A DNA stretch of 57,835 bases from Runella rosea (GCF_003325355.1 NZ_CP030854.1:1-57835); one strand, 5' to 3'. Positions 26,412 to 34,185 are shown, numbered from the stretch's first letter. Program-made: numbers and translations. The notes: a model not told the origin generated them from the letters alone.

Positions 26412-27296
26412 TTAAACACCGTAGTATGAATTAACCCACCCTTTCATAGTCGCAAATCCTTCACCTAAACTTACTACGGTATCATCATTTTTGGTAAAGA
26501 CTCCTTCCTGAGTGGCAAATACCGATTGGTCAATAAACGGAGCGTAATCGTTTGTCACACTTTTCAGGGCTTCTATATCTACTTGACCGTCACGTTTGAT
26601 TTTTAGAGTTTCTAAAAAGATAGGGTTCTTAGATTTCATTAGGGCGGCGGCTACAAACTTGGGCGAAATGTCAGCTAAAAAACGAGATTGCCGCCCTGAG
26701 CTCCATAACATTTGAAAGGCGTCAATCAACGCATTCACTCTTGTGGCTTTGTCTTCGTTCGTGATTGAGAACTCTTTTTTGCCTGCTCCTTTTAGTTCCT
26801 CTCCAACGCGGTCAAGTTCAATTAGTATTGTGCCACGGTAAATGCCTGAGTGGATTTCTGTTTCAAAAATATTAGGATTCCCTCCTGAATCTTTGGCCAT
26901 GTAGTTAGTACCAAAATCAAGGTCTTCCTGAAACTTATTTAATGCCAGTAGCGCTTCAACTCTGACGGGGGAGGTACGCACAAACGTACCAGCTTTTGCA
27001 GCGTCCATGAATCCAAAAAGATCATCGTCAATAAACTTCCCTCCTTCACCCGCTGTTTTTGCAGCTCCTTTATCTTCACTGCTTTCGCCGACAGGAGAAA
27101 CAGACCATCCTAATTCCTGTAATTTGTCACGAAGGGCGCGGCGTACTGCCTGCGCTGACATGTAAGGAAGTTGATCGCCGTTTTCGAGCGTTACTTTTTT
27201 AATGGTGTTAATGTTATCAACTTCTTTGTCACCACCGTTGAGACTGGCGAATGATACTTTGGCTAAATATGTGATTGTGAGGCTATTAGTTTTCAT
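26412..27296 (-). CDS. cas7: CRISPR Cascade backbone Cas7 (Cst2/DevR family)
   Basis: A 294-residue Cas7 of the Cst2/DevR (Tneap, type I-B) branch. The N-terminal strand and loop (VSFASLNGGDKEVDNINTIK, then GDQLPYMSAQAVRRALRD) and the central FVRTSPVRVEALLAL are typical. Copies polymerise along the crRNA spacer. I chose ATG 27296 (MKTNSLTI): the longer frame from 27386 would start inside cas8 and adds 30 unrelated residues. The start overlaps the cas8 stop by four bases. Confidence 0.95.
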   Translation of the reverse strand: MKTNSLTITYLAKVSFASLNGGDKEVDNINTIKKVTLENGDQLPYMSAQAVRRALRDKLQELGWSVSPVGESSEDKGAAKTAGEGGKFIDDDLFGFMDAAKAGTFVRTSPVRVEALLALNKFQEDLDFGTNYMAKDSGGNPNIFETEIHSGIYRGTILIELDRVGEELKGAGKKEFSITNEDKATRVNALIDAFQMLWSSGRQSRFLADISPKFVAAALMKSKNPIFLETLKIKRDGQVDIEALKSVTNDYAPFIDQSVFATQEGVFTKNDDTVVSLGEGFATMKGWVNSYYGV

Positions 27297-27631
27297 TTTG
27301 TAGATTGGTTTGAATCTTGTTTTCTGGGACTTAATTCCACATTGATTTGATTGAGTGCTGAGATAATGACGAATTGACGAACCCATTGAAAACGTTCCTC
27401 GTCAATACTATCCAAAAAATCACGGCTATAATTGAGAGTAAAGCGTGATTGGATACGTGCTAATTCCTGTAGAAAACGGTCGTATTGATTCGCTTTTCGT
27501 AAGGAGATAATGTATTTGCGCCCTTGCCTTGCGTTTGTTTTACGTTCGGGGGTCTCCCCATAACTTAGAATGCCTTGCCCGATTTGTGCACCGAGCTTAA
27601 TGGCTTTTTCCTGTAATTCTTTGTCAGTCAT
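27293..27631 (-). CDS. Candidate internally translated small subunit Cas11b
   Basis: In some type I-B and I-D systems the small subunit is made by internal initiation within cas8. Here an ATG at 27631, preceded by the A-rich AACCATAAAATA that suits Bacteroidota translation starts, opens a 112-residue helical C-terminal segment (MTDKELQEKA to DSNQSTK). There is no separate cas11 gene in the operon. This is an inference from family precedent and not proven by the sequence. Confidence 0.35.
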   Translation of the reverse strand: MTDKELQEKAIKLGAQIGQGILSYGETPERKTNARQGRKYIISLRKANQYDRFLQELARIQSRFTLNYSRDFLDSIDEERFQWVRQFVIISALNQINVELSPRKQDSNQSTK

Positions 27632-29059
27632 TATTTTATGGTTTATGATACGTTCGTATAGAGTTACAAAATCCAAAAGGTCGTTGTATCGTTTATAGCC
27701 TATTGCTTTCAACGGGTCGTTGAGTGAGTCGAGTAAATAGCCGTAACAATCATCAAAAAAGCCTTCCATATCTACCAGTATACTTTTCGCTTTTATTACT
27801 TTGCCCAAGACAAGTTCACGGAATTGTCTTTCCAATTCGTACCTGTTTTTATTTTGACCAAGCGACGGTTTTAGAATTTTGAGGCTTTGAACAATATCTC
27901 GCCAGTTTACCCCCCCCTTTTCTAAGTGATATAATAATTCGGTTACAAATGAGAAGTGAGTAACGTACTCAAATTGTTTTGGACGCATTGTAGATGCAAA
28001 TGCCTCAGCCCGAATAGATACTAAGCCGACAGGTTTATTACGGATTGTACGCCTAAATTCACTTTGATTTATTTGAGGTTTTGTACGCAATACTTCTTTA
28101 TAGAGGCAGTGTATTAAGAAGAACAGTGTTTCATTTACCCCTACAAAGTCATTGGATTTACCTAAATAGATGTCCTTTTTATCTTCCTCACTACGCGGAA
28201 AATTGGCCAGATACTCATTTATTTTTAGTGAATCCTGATCTTTTATCAGGCTCATAAAACGTTGCGAAATCAAAAAATCAAGATTTAACAAGTTATTAGA
28301 AAAGACGAAATAGACATTTAGCGCATCCCGCAATTTGTTAGGATATTGATACAAACTGGTTACCGCAGAAAAACGACTTAAATAAAGTGCCTCCCAACAA
28401 ATTTTCTTGTCGTTGGTGCTTAGTAAAGAGTTAAAATTGGTAAGCCCCGAAAAGAATGGTGATATATTTTGGGCATCTACCAATTTTTTTCGTTTGTTCC
28501 CTGTCAGGTAGCAAGTTTGGCTTCCTTCGTCAAAATGGGCTTTGGTAGGTGTTTCAAGCCGTGTGAGTTTGGTGTATCTTTCATTAAGGTATATTTTACT
28601 CAACAACTTGACTTTTCGTTGCTCAAATTCGTCTTTGATTTGTACTGATAAAGCCGGATACTTCTTTTCGATTTCGGCAAACTTTAATGTGTTAGTTTCT
28701 TTGGTGGTAACACCCTGTGCGTTATTAGTGAGTAATTCAGTAAAACCATAGGTGTTCATTTTTGGAAATGACACTGGTTCACCAATCATTTCCATTTTAT
28801 TATTGACTCTAAAATATAGATTGCCTTTCTCGTCCTCTTGCTTTTGAGTATAGGTATCATACACTTCACGCCCCATTGTGTAATAAGTGCGTTCTAACAA
28901 TTCAAAAAGGGCATCGTGCTCAACCCAAAGACGCTTTTCTTCCAAATCAAAGTGAGTCCCTTTCTCAAGGCTTTCATCTTTCAAAAGATATTTATATAGG
29001 CCAATAATGCCATTATCCAAAAAGACATTATTGCAGTACGGGAATTCGATTTTTTTCAT
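27293..29059 (-). CDS. cas8b: CRISPR Cascade large subunit Cas8b (Cst1-like)
   Basis: A 588-residue protein in the position and size range of the Cst1/Cas8b large subunit of Tneap-type I-B systems. The start MKKIEFPYCNNVF at 29059 fits the family; an upstream ATG at 29113 would add 18 residues. A CxxTGxK-like stretch (QTCYLTGNKRKK, near residue 195) recalls the zinc-finger region of Cst1, though the second cysteine pair is not visible. Cas8b recognises the PAM and recruits Cas3. The last 112 residues are helical and begin with an in-frame methionine (MTDKELQEKA, 27631), a candidate internal start for the small subunit Cas11b. The sequence is divergent, so the family call leans partly on context. 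Confidence 0.88.
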   Translation of the reverse strand: MKKIEFPYCNNVFLDNGIIGLYKYLLKDESLEKGTHFDLEEKRLWVEHDALFELLERTYYTMGREVYDTYTQKQEDEKGNLYFRVNNKMEMIGEPVSFPKMNTYGFTELLTNNAQGVTTKETNTLKFAEIEKKYPALSVQIKDEFEQRKVKLLSKIYLNERYTKLTRLETPTKAHFDEGSQTCYLTGNKRKKLVDAQNISPFFSGLTNFNSLLSTNDKKICWEALYLSRFSAVTSLYQYPNKLRDALNVYFVFSNNLLNLDFLISQRFMSLIKDQDSLKINEYLANFPRSEEDKKDIYLGKSNDFVGVNETLFFLIHCLYKEVLRTKPQINQSEFRRTIRNKPVGLVSIRAEAFASTMRPKQFEYVTHFSFVTELLYHLEKGGVNWRDIVQSLKILKPSLGQNKNRYELERQFRELVLGKVIKAKSILVDMEGFFDDCYGYLLDSLNDPLKAIGYKRYNDLLDFVTLYERIINHKIMTDKELQEKAIKLGAQIGQGILSYGETPERKTNARQGRKYIISLRKANQYDRFLQELARIQSRFTLNYSRDFLDSIDEERFQWVRQFVIISALNQINVELSPRKQDSNQSTK

Positions 29060-29182
29060 GGAATATTCACTTGTTTTTGAAAACGTGGGCAATATCGTGA
29101 CTCTCAGTGACAACTAATGACACAGCCAAAAAAACATACAGGAAAGTTATCAAACGGATAGAGCTTTGTTGTAACCGATAGG

Positions 29183-29338
29183 TTATTCTAATTGTTGGTT
29201 ACAGATGTGGCACCAATTTTCTCGGTCGACGAAGGTCTTATGAATGCAATCTTTGCAAAAGAAGGGCGCAAAATGAAGAAGCGGTTCAGAATCAATCTCT
29301 CCCGATTGTCCTGAAAATTGTGTATTTTTGGGTCTCAT
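29183..29338 (-). CDS. 51-residue zinc-ribbon miniprotein upstream of cas8b
   Basis: The frame from ATG 29338 to TAA 29183 encodes 51 residues with two CxxC pairs (FFCKDCIHKTF and WCHICNQQ) separated by 16 residues, the pattern of a small treble-clef or zinc-ribbon module. It lies 124 bases upstream of cas8b on the same strand and may be the first gene of the cas transcript. No family name can be given. The N-terminal half (MRPKNTQFSGQSGEIDSE) is polar and probably flexible. Such a protein could bind DNA, RNA or a partner, but nothing in the sequence decides this. Confidence 0.6.
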   Translation of the reverse strand: MRPKNTQFSGQSGEIDSEPLLHFAPFFCKDCIHKTFVDRENWCHICNQQLE

Positions 29339-29366
29339 AACTTTTGTGTTTTGACTTGTTATGGTT

Positions 29367-29419
29367 GGCCAACTGCTACGAAGTTTCCTAGGCTTTTGTA
29401 TTAGCAGTTGGCCTTTTTT
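29367..29419 (+). terminator. Intrinsic-terminator-like hairpin on the plus strand, upstream of the cas operon
   Basis: GGCCAACTGCTA at 29367-29378 and its exact complement at 29402-29413, 23-nt loop, followed by six T residues. The T-run is only on the plus strand, opposite to the cas genes. On the minus strand it would be a hairpin in the leader of the cas transcript. Confidence 0.6.
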
Positions 29420-29781
29420 CTACAATCCGTATTTTGTTGGATTAGAATTTTACATAGAATAAACTGTCTGTTTCAATTCATTTGAATTTTGAAATAGATA
29501 AATTGTCTTAAAACCTTACAAAGCTATGCGGAATAAGGCTTAATATCAAGAGCTTATAGAAAATATCTTGAAAATAATCAAAAGCAGGTTAGAATTAGAT
29601 GATTTCGATATGAAACCCCATACCATATACTCACCCCAAACACCCCCTTGACCGTCAATTCGACACCCTCGAAGAATCAGCATAGGCCAAAACGGAGTAT
29701 TTGGTGAAGGTCGTTCTGAAAGGGGTGGATTTGTCGAGTTTGAAGGCGTAGGTGATAGTGATTGGCAGTGTTGTAAGAAGA
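29414..29781. other. Region between the cas operon and the second ATPase
   Basis: No gene recognised. It should contain the cas promoter. An imperfect palindrome (TTTCAATTCA-tt-TGAATT..TTGAAA) lies at 29471-29494; on the minus strand it includes ATTGAAAC, the same eight bases as the crRNA handle. The part from 29600 to 29780 has a codon-like texture but is broken in all frames and may be a gene remnant. Confidence 0.4.
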
Positions 29782-30966
29782 CTATGGATGGTGCAACAGC
29801 CCCAATTTGTCCAAATGCTTCCAAATGGTATTCAGGTCGCACACGTGCCACAGCGAATTCAGCGCATAATCTCCCGCCGAAAACGTAAGAATAAAGTTGT
29901 TTGCACATTTCAAATCGACGACCGCCTGATGGTTACCTTTGCTCAGAGAAGGTGAGTCGGAAAGCTTGATCTCGATGGTGGCCACAATCAGATTGTTCAT
30001 TTCAATTACCAGATCCAATTCTGCCCCGTGCTGCGTTCGGTAGAAATACGGGATGGCACTCTCATGAAGCTGACTCGTGATCTGCTCAATGACGTAGCCT
30101 TCCCACGAAGCTCCTTTTTCAATATGATCCAACAATTGCGTATAACTGCCGATATTGAGTAACTGATGCAGCATACCGCTGTCTCTGAAATAAAGCTTTG
30201 GAGTCTTTACCAAACGCTTGCCCAGATTCGTAAAGTAGGGATAGAGTCTTCGGATAATGAATGAGTTTTCTAAAAAGTCCAGGTAATTCTTTACCGTAGG
30301 CAAAGCCAGATCCATCACATTGGCAATATCGGTATAAGAGACCATTTTTCCATTGGCGGTTGAAAGCACCCGCAGTAACCGACTGATGGTCAAGGGCTGA
30401 GCATTTAAGCCTAAGAGCCGTAAATCGCTATCGACGTAAGTTTTTAAAAAATTTGATTGCCAGAGTCGCCATTGTTCATCTTTGGGAAGCAGCAGGGCCG
30501 TTGGAAAACCGCCTTTCGTCCAATGTTGCTCCAGGGTTTTCCCAAACGCAACCGCTTCCCTGAAACTGACGGGGGTCAGTTCACAATACGCAATACGTCC
30601 TGCCAGAGTTTCGGTACTTTTGGCTAAAAAGGTTGGCGAAGCGGAACCCAATAAGATAAAGCGGGCAGGTACCCGGTAGCGGTCTATCGCTGATCGCAGC
30701 ATCGGGAAAAGCGTCATCATTCGTTGAACTTCATCAATAATAATGGTTTTGTCCTGATGTTGCTCAAAAAACAGGAGAGGATCCACCTCAATCCGTTGGT
30801 AGTCACGAAAGTCTTCCAAATCCAAATAGATCACTTCCTTTTGACTTTCCTGTCCAATGACCTTTGCCAGGGTCGTTTTACCCACCTGCCTCGCTCCAAC
30901 GATTCCAACGGCCGGGAATATATCAAGGGATTGTTCTATGTGAAATTTAGCGCTTCTTTCAATCAT
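29782..30966 (-). CDS. AAA ATPase with DUF4143-type C-terminal domain (paralogue 2)
   Basis: A 394-residue protein closely related to the ATPase at 14102-15274. Walker A is GARQVGKTT (residues 24-32), Walker B KTIIIDEVQRM, sensor-like RFILLGSASP. A winged-helix segment (YTDIANVMDLALPTVKNYLDF) and a nuclease-like C-terminal core (GAELDLVIEM, then VATIEIKLS) follow. The same order and spacing as paralogue 1 show a common origin. Its function is unknown. It lies upstream of the cas operon on the same strand but is separated by about 440 bases with a terminator-like element, so it is probably a separate unit. An 11-bp inverted repeat covers its promoter. Confidence 0.85.
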   Translation of the reverse strand: MIERSAKFHIEQSLDIFPAVGIVGARQVGKTTLAKVIGQESQKEVIYLDLEDFRDYQRIEVDPLLFFEQHQDKTIIIDEVQRMMTLFPMLRSAIDRYRVPARFILLGSASPTFLAKSTETLAGRIAYCELTPVSFREAVAFGKTLEQHWTKGGFPTALLLPKDEQWRLWQSNFLKTYVDSDLRLLGLNAQPLTISRLLRVLSTANGKMVSYTDIANVMDLALPTVKNYLDFLENSFIIRRLYPYFTNLGKRLVKTPKLYFRDSGMLHQLLNIGSYTQLLDHIEKGASWEGYVIEQITSQLHESAIPYFYRTQHGAELDLVIEMNNLIVATIEIKLSDSPSLSKGNHQAVVDLKCANNFILTFSAGDYALNSLWHVCDLNTIWKHLDKLGLLHHP

Positions 30967-30970
30967 TATT

Positions 30971-31006
30971 CGAGTAATTTTCTTATTATAATTGCAAAAT
31001 TACTCG
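30971..31006 (-). promoter_or_regulatory. Inverted repeat over the promoter of ATPase paralogue 2
   Basis: CGAGTAATTTT (30971-30981) and its complement (30996-31006), 14-nt loop, four bases before the ATG. On the minus strand a perfect -7 box (TAATTTTG) lies in the upstream arm, with TTG 19 nt further up. The arrangement matches that of paralogue 1, although the arm sequences differ. Confidence 0.6.
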
Positions 31007-31057
31007 GATAAATCGCAAACACAAGGCTTTCTGTAAAACCGACTTAATGGATTTTAC

Positions 31058-31966
31058 TCAAAACCGCATCCCCGCCACAATCCCGTTCAGGTAGTCCTTT
31101 AACCCTTGGGGCTGTACGACTGCGATGTTTTGGTGCAGGCCCAAAATAAATCGCCCGATTCCTGTAAAATCACGGACTTCCACACCCAACCGAAACGCAA
31201 ACGGCGGCGATGAGGTGCGTCCCGCAAAAGGACGGGCGGCGGGGTATTCTTCCATCAGGAGTTGATAGGCTGTAGAAGTAAGCTGCAACTCCACGAAGAT
31301 CGGTTCTGGCCCGGTCCACCCGAAAATATCCACTTCGGGACCGGGAAGCTCGTTTTCCTGAAGTTCTGCCAACACCTCCAAATCTTCCATCCGGCTCACT
31401 TTGAAGGTCTTTACCTTTTGGCTTTCCGGTTCGTAGGCATTGAGGGTGGAGAAATCGTCGGTAAAACTCAGTGGCTCCACCAGTCGGTCGGTGGTAGTGT
31501 TTGAATTGGAAGAATGATAGCGCAATAGCCGCACCCGGCGTTTGTCTTTGATAGCGTCGTTGAGTTGCGAAACGATCCGGGCCCGGCGCAGGTCCAGCAG
31601 CTCCGACGCCAGAGGCACGAGTTCGGAGGTCAGGTAAATCTTACGCTCAATACTGGCGTAGAGCGGGCCGGACACCTTCAGTCCCGCCAGTAAAGGACGG
31701 AGTAAAGCCGTTTCTTCTACCGTAAAGTTTATTTTTGAACTTTCTCCTTCAAAAATCCAGTAGCGATTTTGCTCATCATTTTCCAGATGATAACCTATTT
31801 TTTCCAACAGTTTTAGGTACCGATACAGGGAGCGCGGTGAAGTATTGACGGCCCGGGCCAATTGCGGAACGGTTCGTTTACGGTCTTTAAGTAAACTGAT
31901 CAGTCTCAATACGCGTTCAATCTTAGCCTGTTCAGGGCTTGAATCGTCATTTGTGAAAGAAGCCAT
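31058..31966 (-). CDS. WYL-domain transcriptional regulator (YafY type)
   Basis: A 302-residue regulator. The N-terminal winged helix-turn-helix (residues about 15-70: RVLRLISLLKDRKRTVPQLA, then NTSPRSLYRYLKLLEKIGY) is DeoR-like. A WYL-type ligand-sensing middle follows (VSQLNDAIKDKRRVRLLRYH, then RLVEPLSFTDD), and a C-terminal WCX-like part. WYL proteins bind nucleotides or nucleic acids and often control defence loci, including CRISPR-Cas. Here it sits 18 bases after a serine recombinase gene and 91 bases before ATPase paralogue 2, all on the same strand. Regulation of the ATPase, the recombinase or the cas operon is possible but not shown. Confidence 0.88.
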   Translation of the reverse strand: MASFTNDDSSPEQAKIERVLRLISLLKDRKRTVPQLARAVNTSPRSLYRYLKLLEKIGYHLENDEQNRYWIFEGESSKINFTVEETALLRPLLAGLKVSGPLYASIERKIYLTSELVPLASELLDLRRARIVSQLNDAIKDKRRVRLLRYHSSNSNTTTDRLVEPLSFTDDFSTLNAYEPESQKVKTFKVSRMEDLEVLAELQENELPGPEVDIFGWTGPEPIFVELQLTSTAYQLLMEEYPAARPFAGRTSSPPFAFRLGVEVRDFTGIGRFILGLHQNIAVVQPQGLKDYLNGIVAGMRF

Positions 31967-31984
31967 ATAAAAAGGATTGAGGTA

Positions 31985-32599
31985 CTACGGATGATTAGGG
32001 CCTGGGTTAATTTTACTAGCATAAGCACTGATTTTTACGCCCCGCAGTCGCAGATATTTGTACAGCGTCATTTTGGAAATGCCCACCGTTTTGGCAATTT
32101 CATCCACGCCTAATTTTTCCTCTTTGTAATACATTTCGGCCAACATCGCTTTTTTCTGCGCTTCGGCCGATAGCCCGCTGCGTCGTCCGCCCTTTCGCCC
32201 CCGGGCGCGGGCAGCTTCCAATCCCGCCTTGGTTCGCTCCCGAATCAGGTCTCTTTCAAACTCGGCCAATGATGCAAAAATATTGAGCACCAATCGCCCC
32301 TGAGGCGTAGTGGTATCAATGGAGTCGGTCAGGCTGCGCAGACCCACTCCCCGTTTTTCAAATTCAGCCACCAGCTCCAGCAGATTTTTCAGGGAGCGAC
32401 CCAACCTGTCGAGCTTGTAAATACAAATCACATCTCCTTTCCGAAGTTGACTCATCATCTTTTCCAACTCAGGTCGGTCGGCTTTGATGCCCGAGGCTTT
32501 TTCCTGAAAGATCATTTCGCAGCCCGCTTTGGTGAGGGCATCCCATTGTAATTCTAAATTTTGGTCTTTGGTGGAGACTCTGGCGTAACCGATCAGCAT
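31985..32599 (-). CDS. Serine recombinase (resolvase/invertase family)
   Basis: A 204-residue small serine recombinase. The catalytic domain opens with MLIGYARVSTKDQNLELQ, where the serine of ARVS is the nucleophile. It has the usual YKLDRLGRSLKNLLEL and the E-helix ERDLIRERTKAGLEAARARG, followed by a C-terminal helix-turn-helix (GVDEIAKTVGISKMTLYKYL). I chose ATG 32599, which begins the family N-terminus; the upstream ATG at 32617 adds six residues. Members resolve Tn3 cointegrates or invert DNA. A Tn3-family transposase remnant at 41247-41479 suggests it was a transposon resolvase, although the distance is large. Confidence 0.93.
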   Translation of the reverse strand: MLIGYARVSTKDQNLELQWDALTKAGCEMIFQEKASGIKADRPELEKMMSQLRKGDVICIYKLDRLGRSLKNLLELVAEFEKRGVGLRSLTDSIDTTTPQGRLVLNIFASLAEFERDLIRERTKAGLEAARARGRKGGRRSGLSAEAQKKAMLAEMYYKEEKLGVDEIAKTVGISKMTLYKYLRLRGVKISAYASKINPGPNHP

Positions 32600-32655
32600 T
32601 TGTATAGGTTTAATCAACGATTTTTAAAATTAATTATACTTTGATCACTATACAA
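32600..32655. promoter_or_regulatory. Inverted repeat upstream of the recombinase gene
   Basis: TTGTATAG (32600-32607) and CTATACAA (32648-32655) frame a 40-base AT-rich segment just before the recombinase ATG. Resolvases often bind inverted sites next to their own gene (res subsites), so this is a candidate recombination or operator site. Confidence 0.4.
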
Positions 32656-32769
32656 GTTTTATTGACGGAATCGGTCTATTTTGGGTTATTTTTGGGTATT
32701 GGGTAAAGCAAGTCAAAAAAGTATTATCAAACCCGCGTTTGTTTGTACAGGACAAGACATGATGTATCG

Positions 32770-33012
32770 TCCTGAAATTAGCATCGGCAGGACCGCACCC
32801 ATAATATAATACATACCTCGGACGAAATACACATCAAAATTATGGGTGAGTGCCAGGCCGACTGCTGTACAGTGAGATAAGGCTTGTGAATCTTGCCAGT
32901 AGCCGGGTTGTATAGATATTCGGGATTAAGGTAATCAGTTTTGGCAGAAAAGAACCGTGCCCGATCGCTGCGGAAGCCATCCTCCACAAACCCGACTACA
33001 TACGAAGGGTCA
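32770..33012 (-). pseudogene. Fragment related to the type IX cargo protein at 34220-35989
   Basis: The frame reads GFVEDGFRSDRARFFSAK, then YLYNPATGKIHKPYLT, and after a frameshift VYFVRGMYY. This matches in order the segment GFRDDGFRNGLASFFSN, LYDPGTGEIHKPF and VYFARGDYYG of the large protein nearby. Only this part is present, so it is a truncated, frameshifted duplicate. Confidence 0.75.
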
Positions 33013-33570
33013 AAGTATCTCTGCCGTAAGCGTCTCTGCCAGCCTTAGCGTTATCGGCAGCAGTACGTAAGTTTTCATTTCAACATCTCCGCCAGTGCGC
33101 ATTTCCTTCGGGCTTTGGTGCGACAGCTCGTCAGTGTGTTTGACCTTTCCGGTCGCGACCTCAACGAGCCGGGTTTTGAGTGTGGCGGAGCCTTTCGTGT
33201 TGTATTCGACGACGGTGCCCGTCAATACATAACTGACACCGAGCTGCTTGCCGACCCTTACTGCCGCCGCCGTCGAAGCACCGTTCACTGCCACTAAATC
33301 GGCTTGTGATGCCTCCCTCGTGTGTCTTACATCTACGACATGAAACCGATTGGTTTTCATAAGTCGGAACGCGATGCTGGCCTGAAGCTGCCGCTTGGCT
33401 TCGGTCGTCATCCCCGATGCGTTTGGTTCTGGTGTAAATTCGACCACCGCCATCTGCACCTTCTCCGTTTTTATGGATGACCCTGTCGAGGGAGACTGAG
33501 CAAGTGCTCCCCCCGCCAGAGCGGTTCCCAAAATAACAACTGCAATTAAGTTATTCATCATTCTTTTCAT
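33010..33570 (-). CDS. CsgG/LpoB-like exported protein
   Basis: A 186-residue protein with a signal peptide (MKRMMNNLIAVVILGTALAGGALAQ is hydrophobic up to residue 25). The mature part has the alpha/beta layout of the CsgG/LpoB/TolB-N family: VQMAVVEFTPEP, a helix with LQASIAFRLMKTNRFHVVDV, then VGKQLGVSYVLTGTVVEYN and a final strand with TRLVEVATGKV. No lipobox cysteine is present, so it is probably periplasmic and not a CsgG pore. The family helps build outer-membrane or cell-wall complexes. The gene starts the cargo block and is followed by a decayed duplicate of a type IX substrate. Confidence 0.65.
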   Translation of the reverse strand: MKRMMNNLIAVVILGTALAGGALAQSPSTGSSIKTEKVQMAVVEFTPEPNASGMTTEAKRQLQASIAFRLMKTNRFHVVDVRHTREASQADLVAVNGASTAAAVRVGKQLGVSYVLTGTVVEYNTKGSATLKTRLVEVATGKVKHTDELSHQSPKEMRTGGDVEMKTYVLLPITLRLAETLTAEIL

Positions 33571-33681
33571 TTTGTAATTGTTTAGTGATTTGAAGAATAC
33601 AAAAAGTTATGAATCAAATTTATTTTCATCCCATTCTATTCCTACTGGAAATAATTCTGCCGTCTTGCTGCTTCGGTTGAG

Positions 33682-34131
33682 TTATTCATTCAATAGGTAC
33701 GTAAATTGAATGACTTGTATGGCCGTACCGCCAGTTGCCCGGTAAAAGTCAATGGCCTGACTGTCTTCCCTATCTGCCTGTACAAACAATTCCTCCATAC
33801 CCAGATTTCGGCAGTATTTCATCAATTGCGTTAGTAATTTCGTACCAACACCCTGCCCCTGATAGGTTGTACCAACCGCAATGTCATACAGATAAACCAC
33901 TGGCTTTTCCGAATGATACTGAGGTAAGATGTAGGCAGTTAGACCACCAATAACCTGATTGGCAAACCGGGCGACGAAAACAATAAAATCAGAACGGGCC
34001 AACAGGCGACACAAGTGTTCGGGCTGGGCCTTCGTTACCATGTCGGTTTCTAAAACGTCCCGGAACAGGTGAATCAGTTCAATAAATGGCTCCACTTCAT
34101 CACCTGTCAATTTTTTGACTTCAACATTCAT
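33682..34131 (-). CDS. GNAT acetyltransferase, AAC(3)-I-like
   Basis: A 149-residue GNAT protein. The acetyl-CoA loop is TTYQGQGVGTKLL (about residues 86-98), preceded by VYLYDIAVG and followed by ELFVQADREDSQAIDFYRATGG. The pattern FIVFVARFANQVIGGLTAYILPQ followed by VYLYDIAV is the one found in aminoglycoside 3-N-acetyltransferases of the AAC(3)-I group, so aminoglycoside acetylation is the best guess. GNAT proteins vary widely in substrate and this one is divergent, so drug resistance is unproven. It stands between a CsgG-like gene and a type IX cargo gene in a possible transposon cargo block. Confidence 0.7.
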   Translation of the reverse strand: MNVEVKKLTGDEVEPFIELIHLFRDVLETDMVTKAQPEHLCRLLARSDFIVFVARFANQVIGGLTAYILPQYHSEKPVVYLYDIAVGTTYQGQGVGTKLLTQLMKYCRNLGMEELFVQADREDSQAIDFYRATGGTAIQVIQFTYLLNE

Positions 34132-34185
34132 GGTGATAGCATATAAGGATTTATGTTAGTTTGGTTCTGGAATCGCAAGACATAA

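Noticed and set aside
29546..29908. 120-residue minus-strand ORF after the second ATPase
   Set aside because: Most of it is antisense-frame or frame-shadow of the ATPase end, with proline-rich low-complexity sequence and no recognisable domain.
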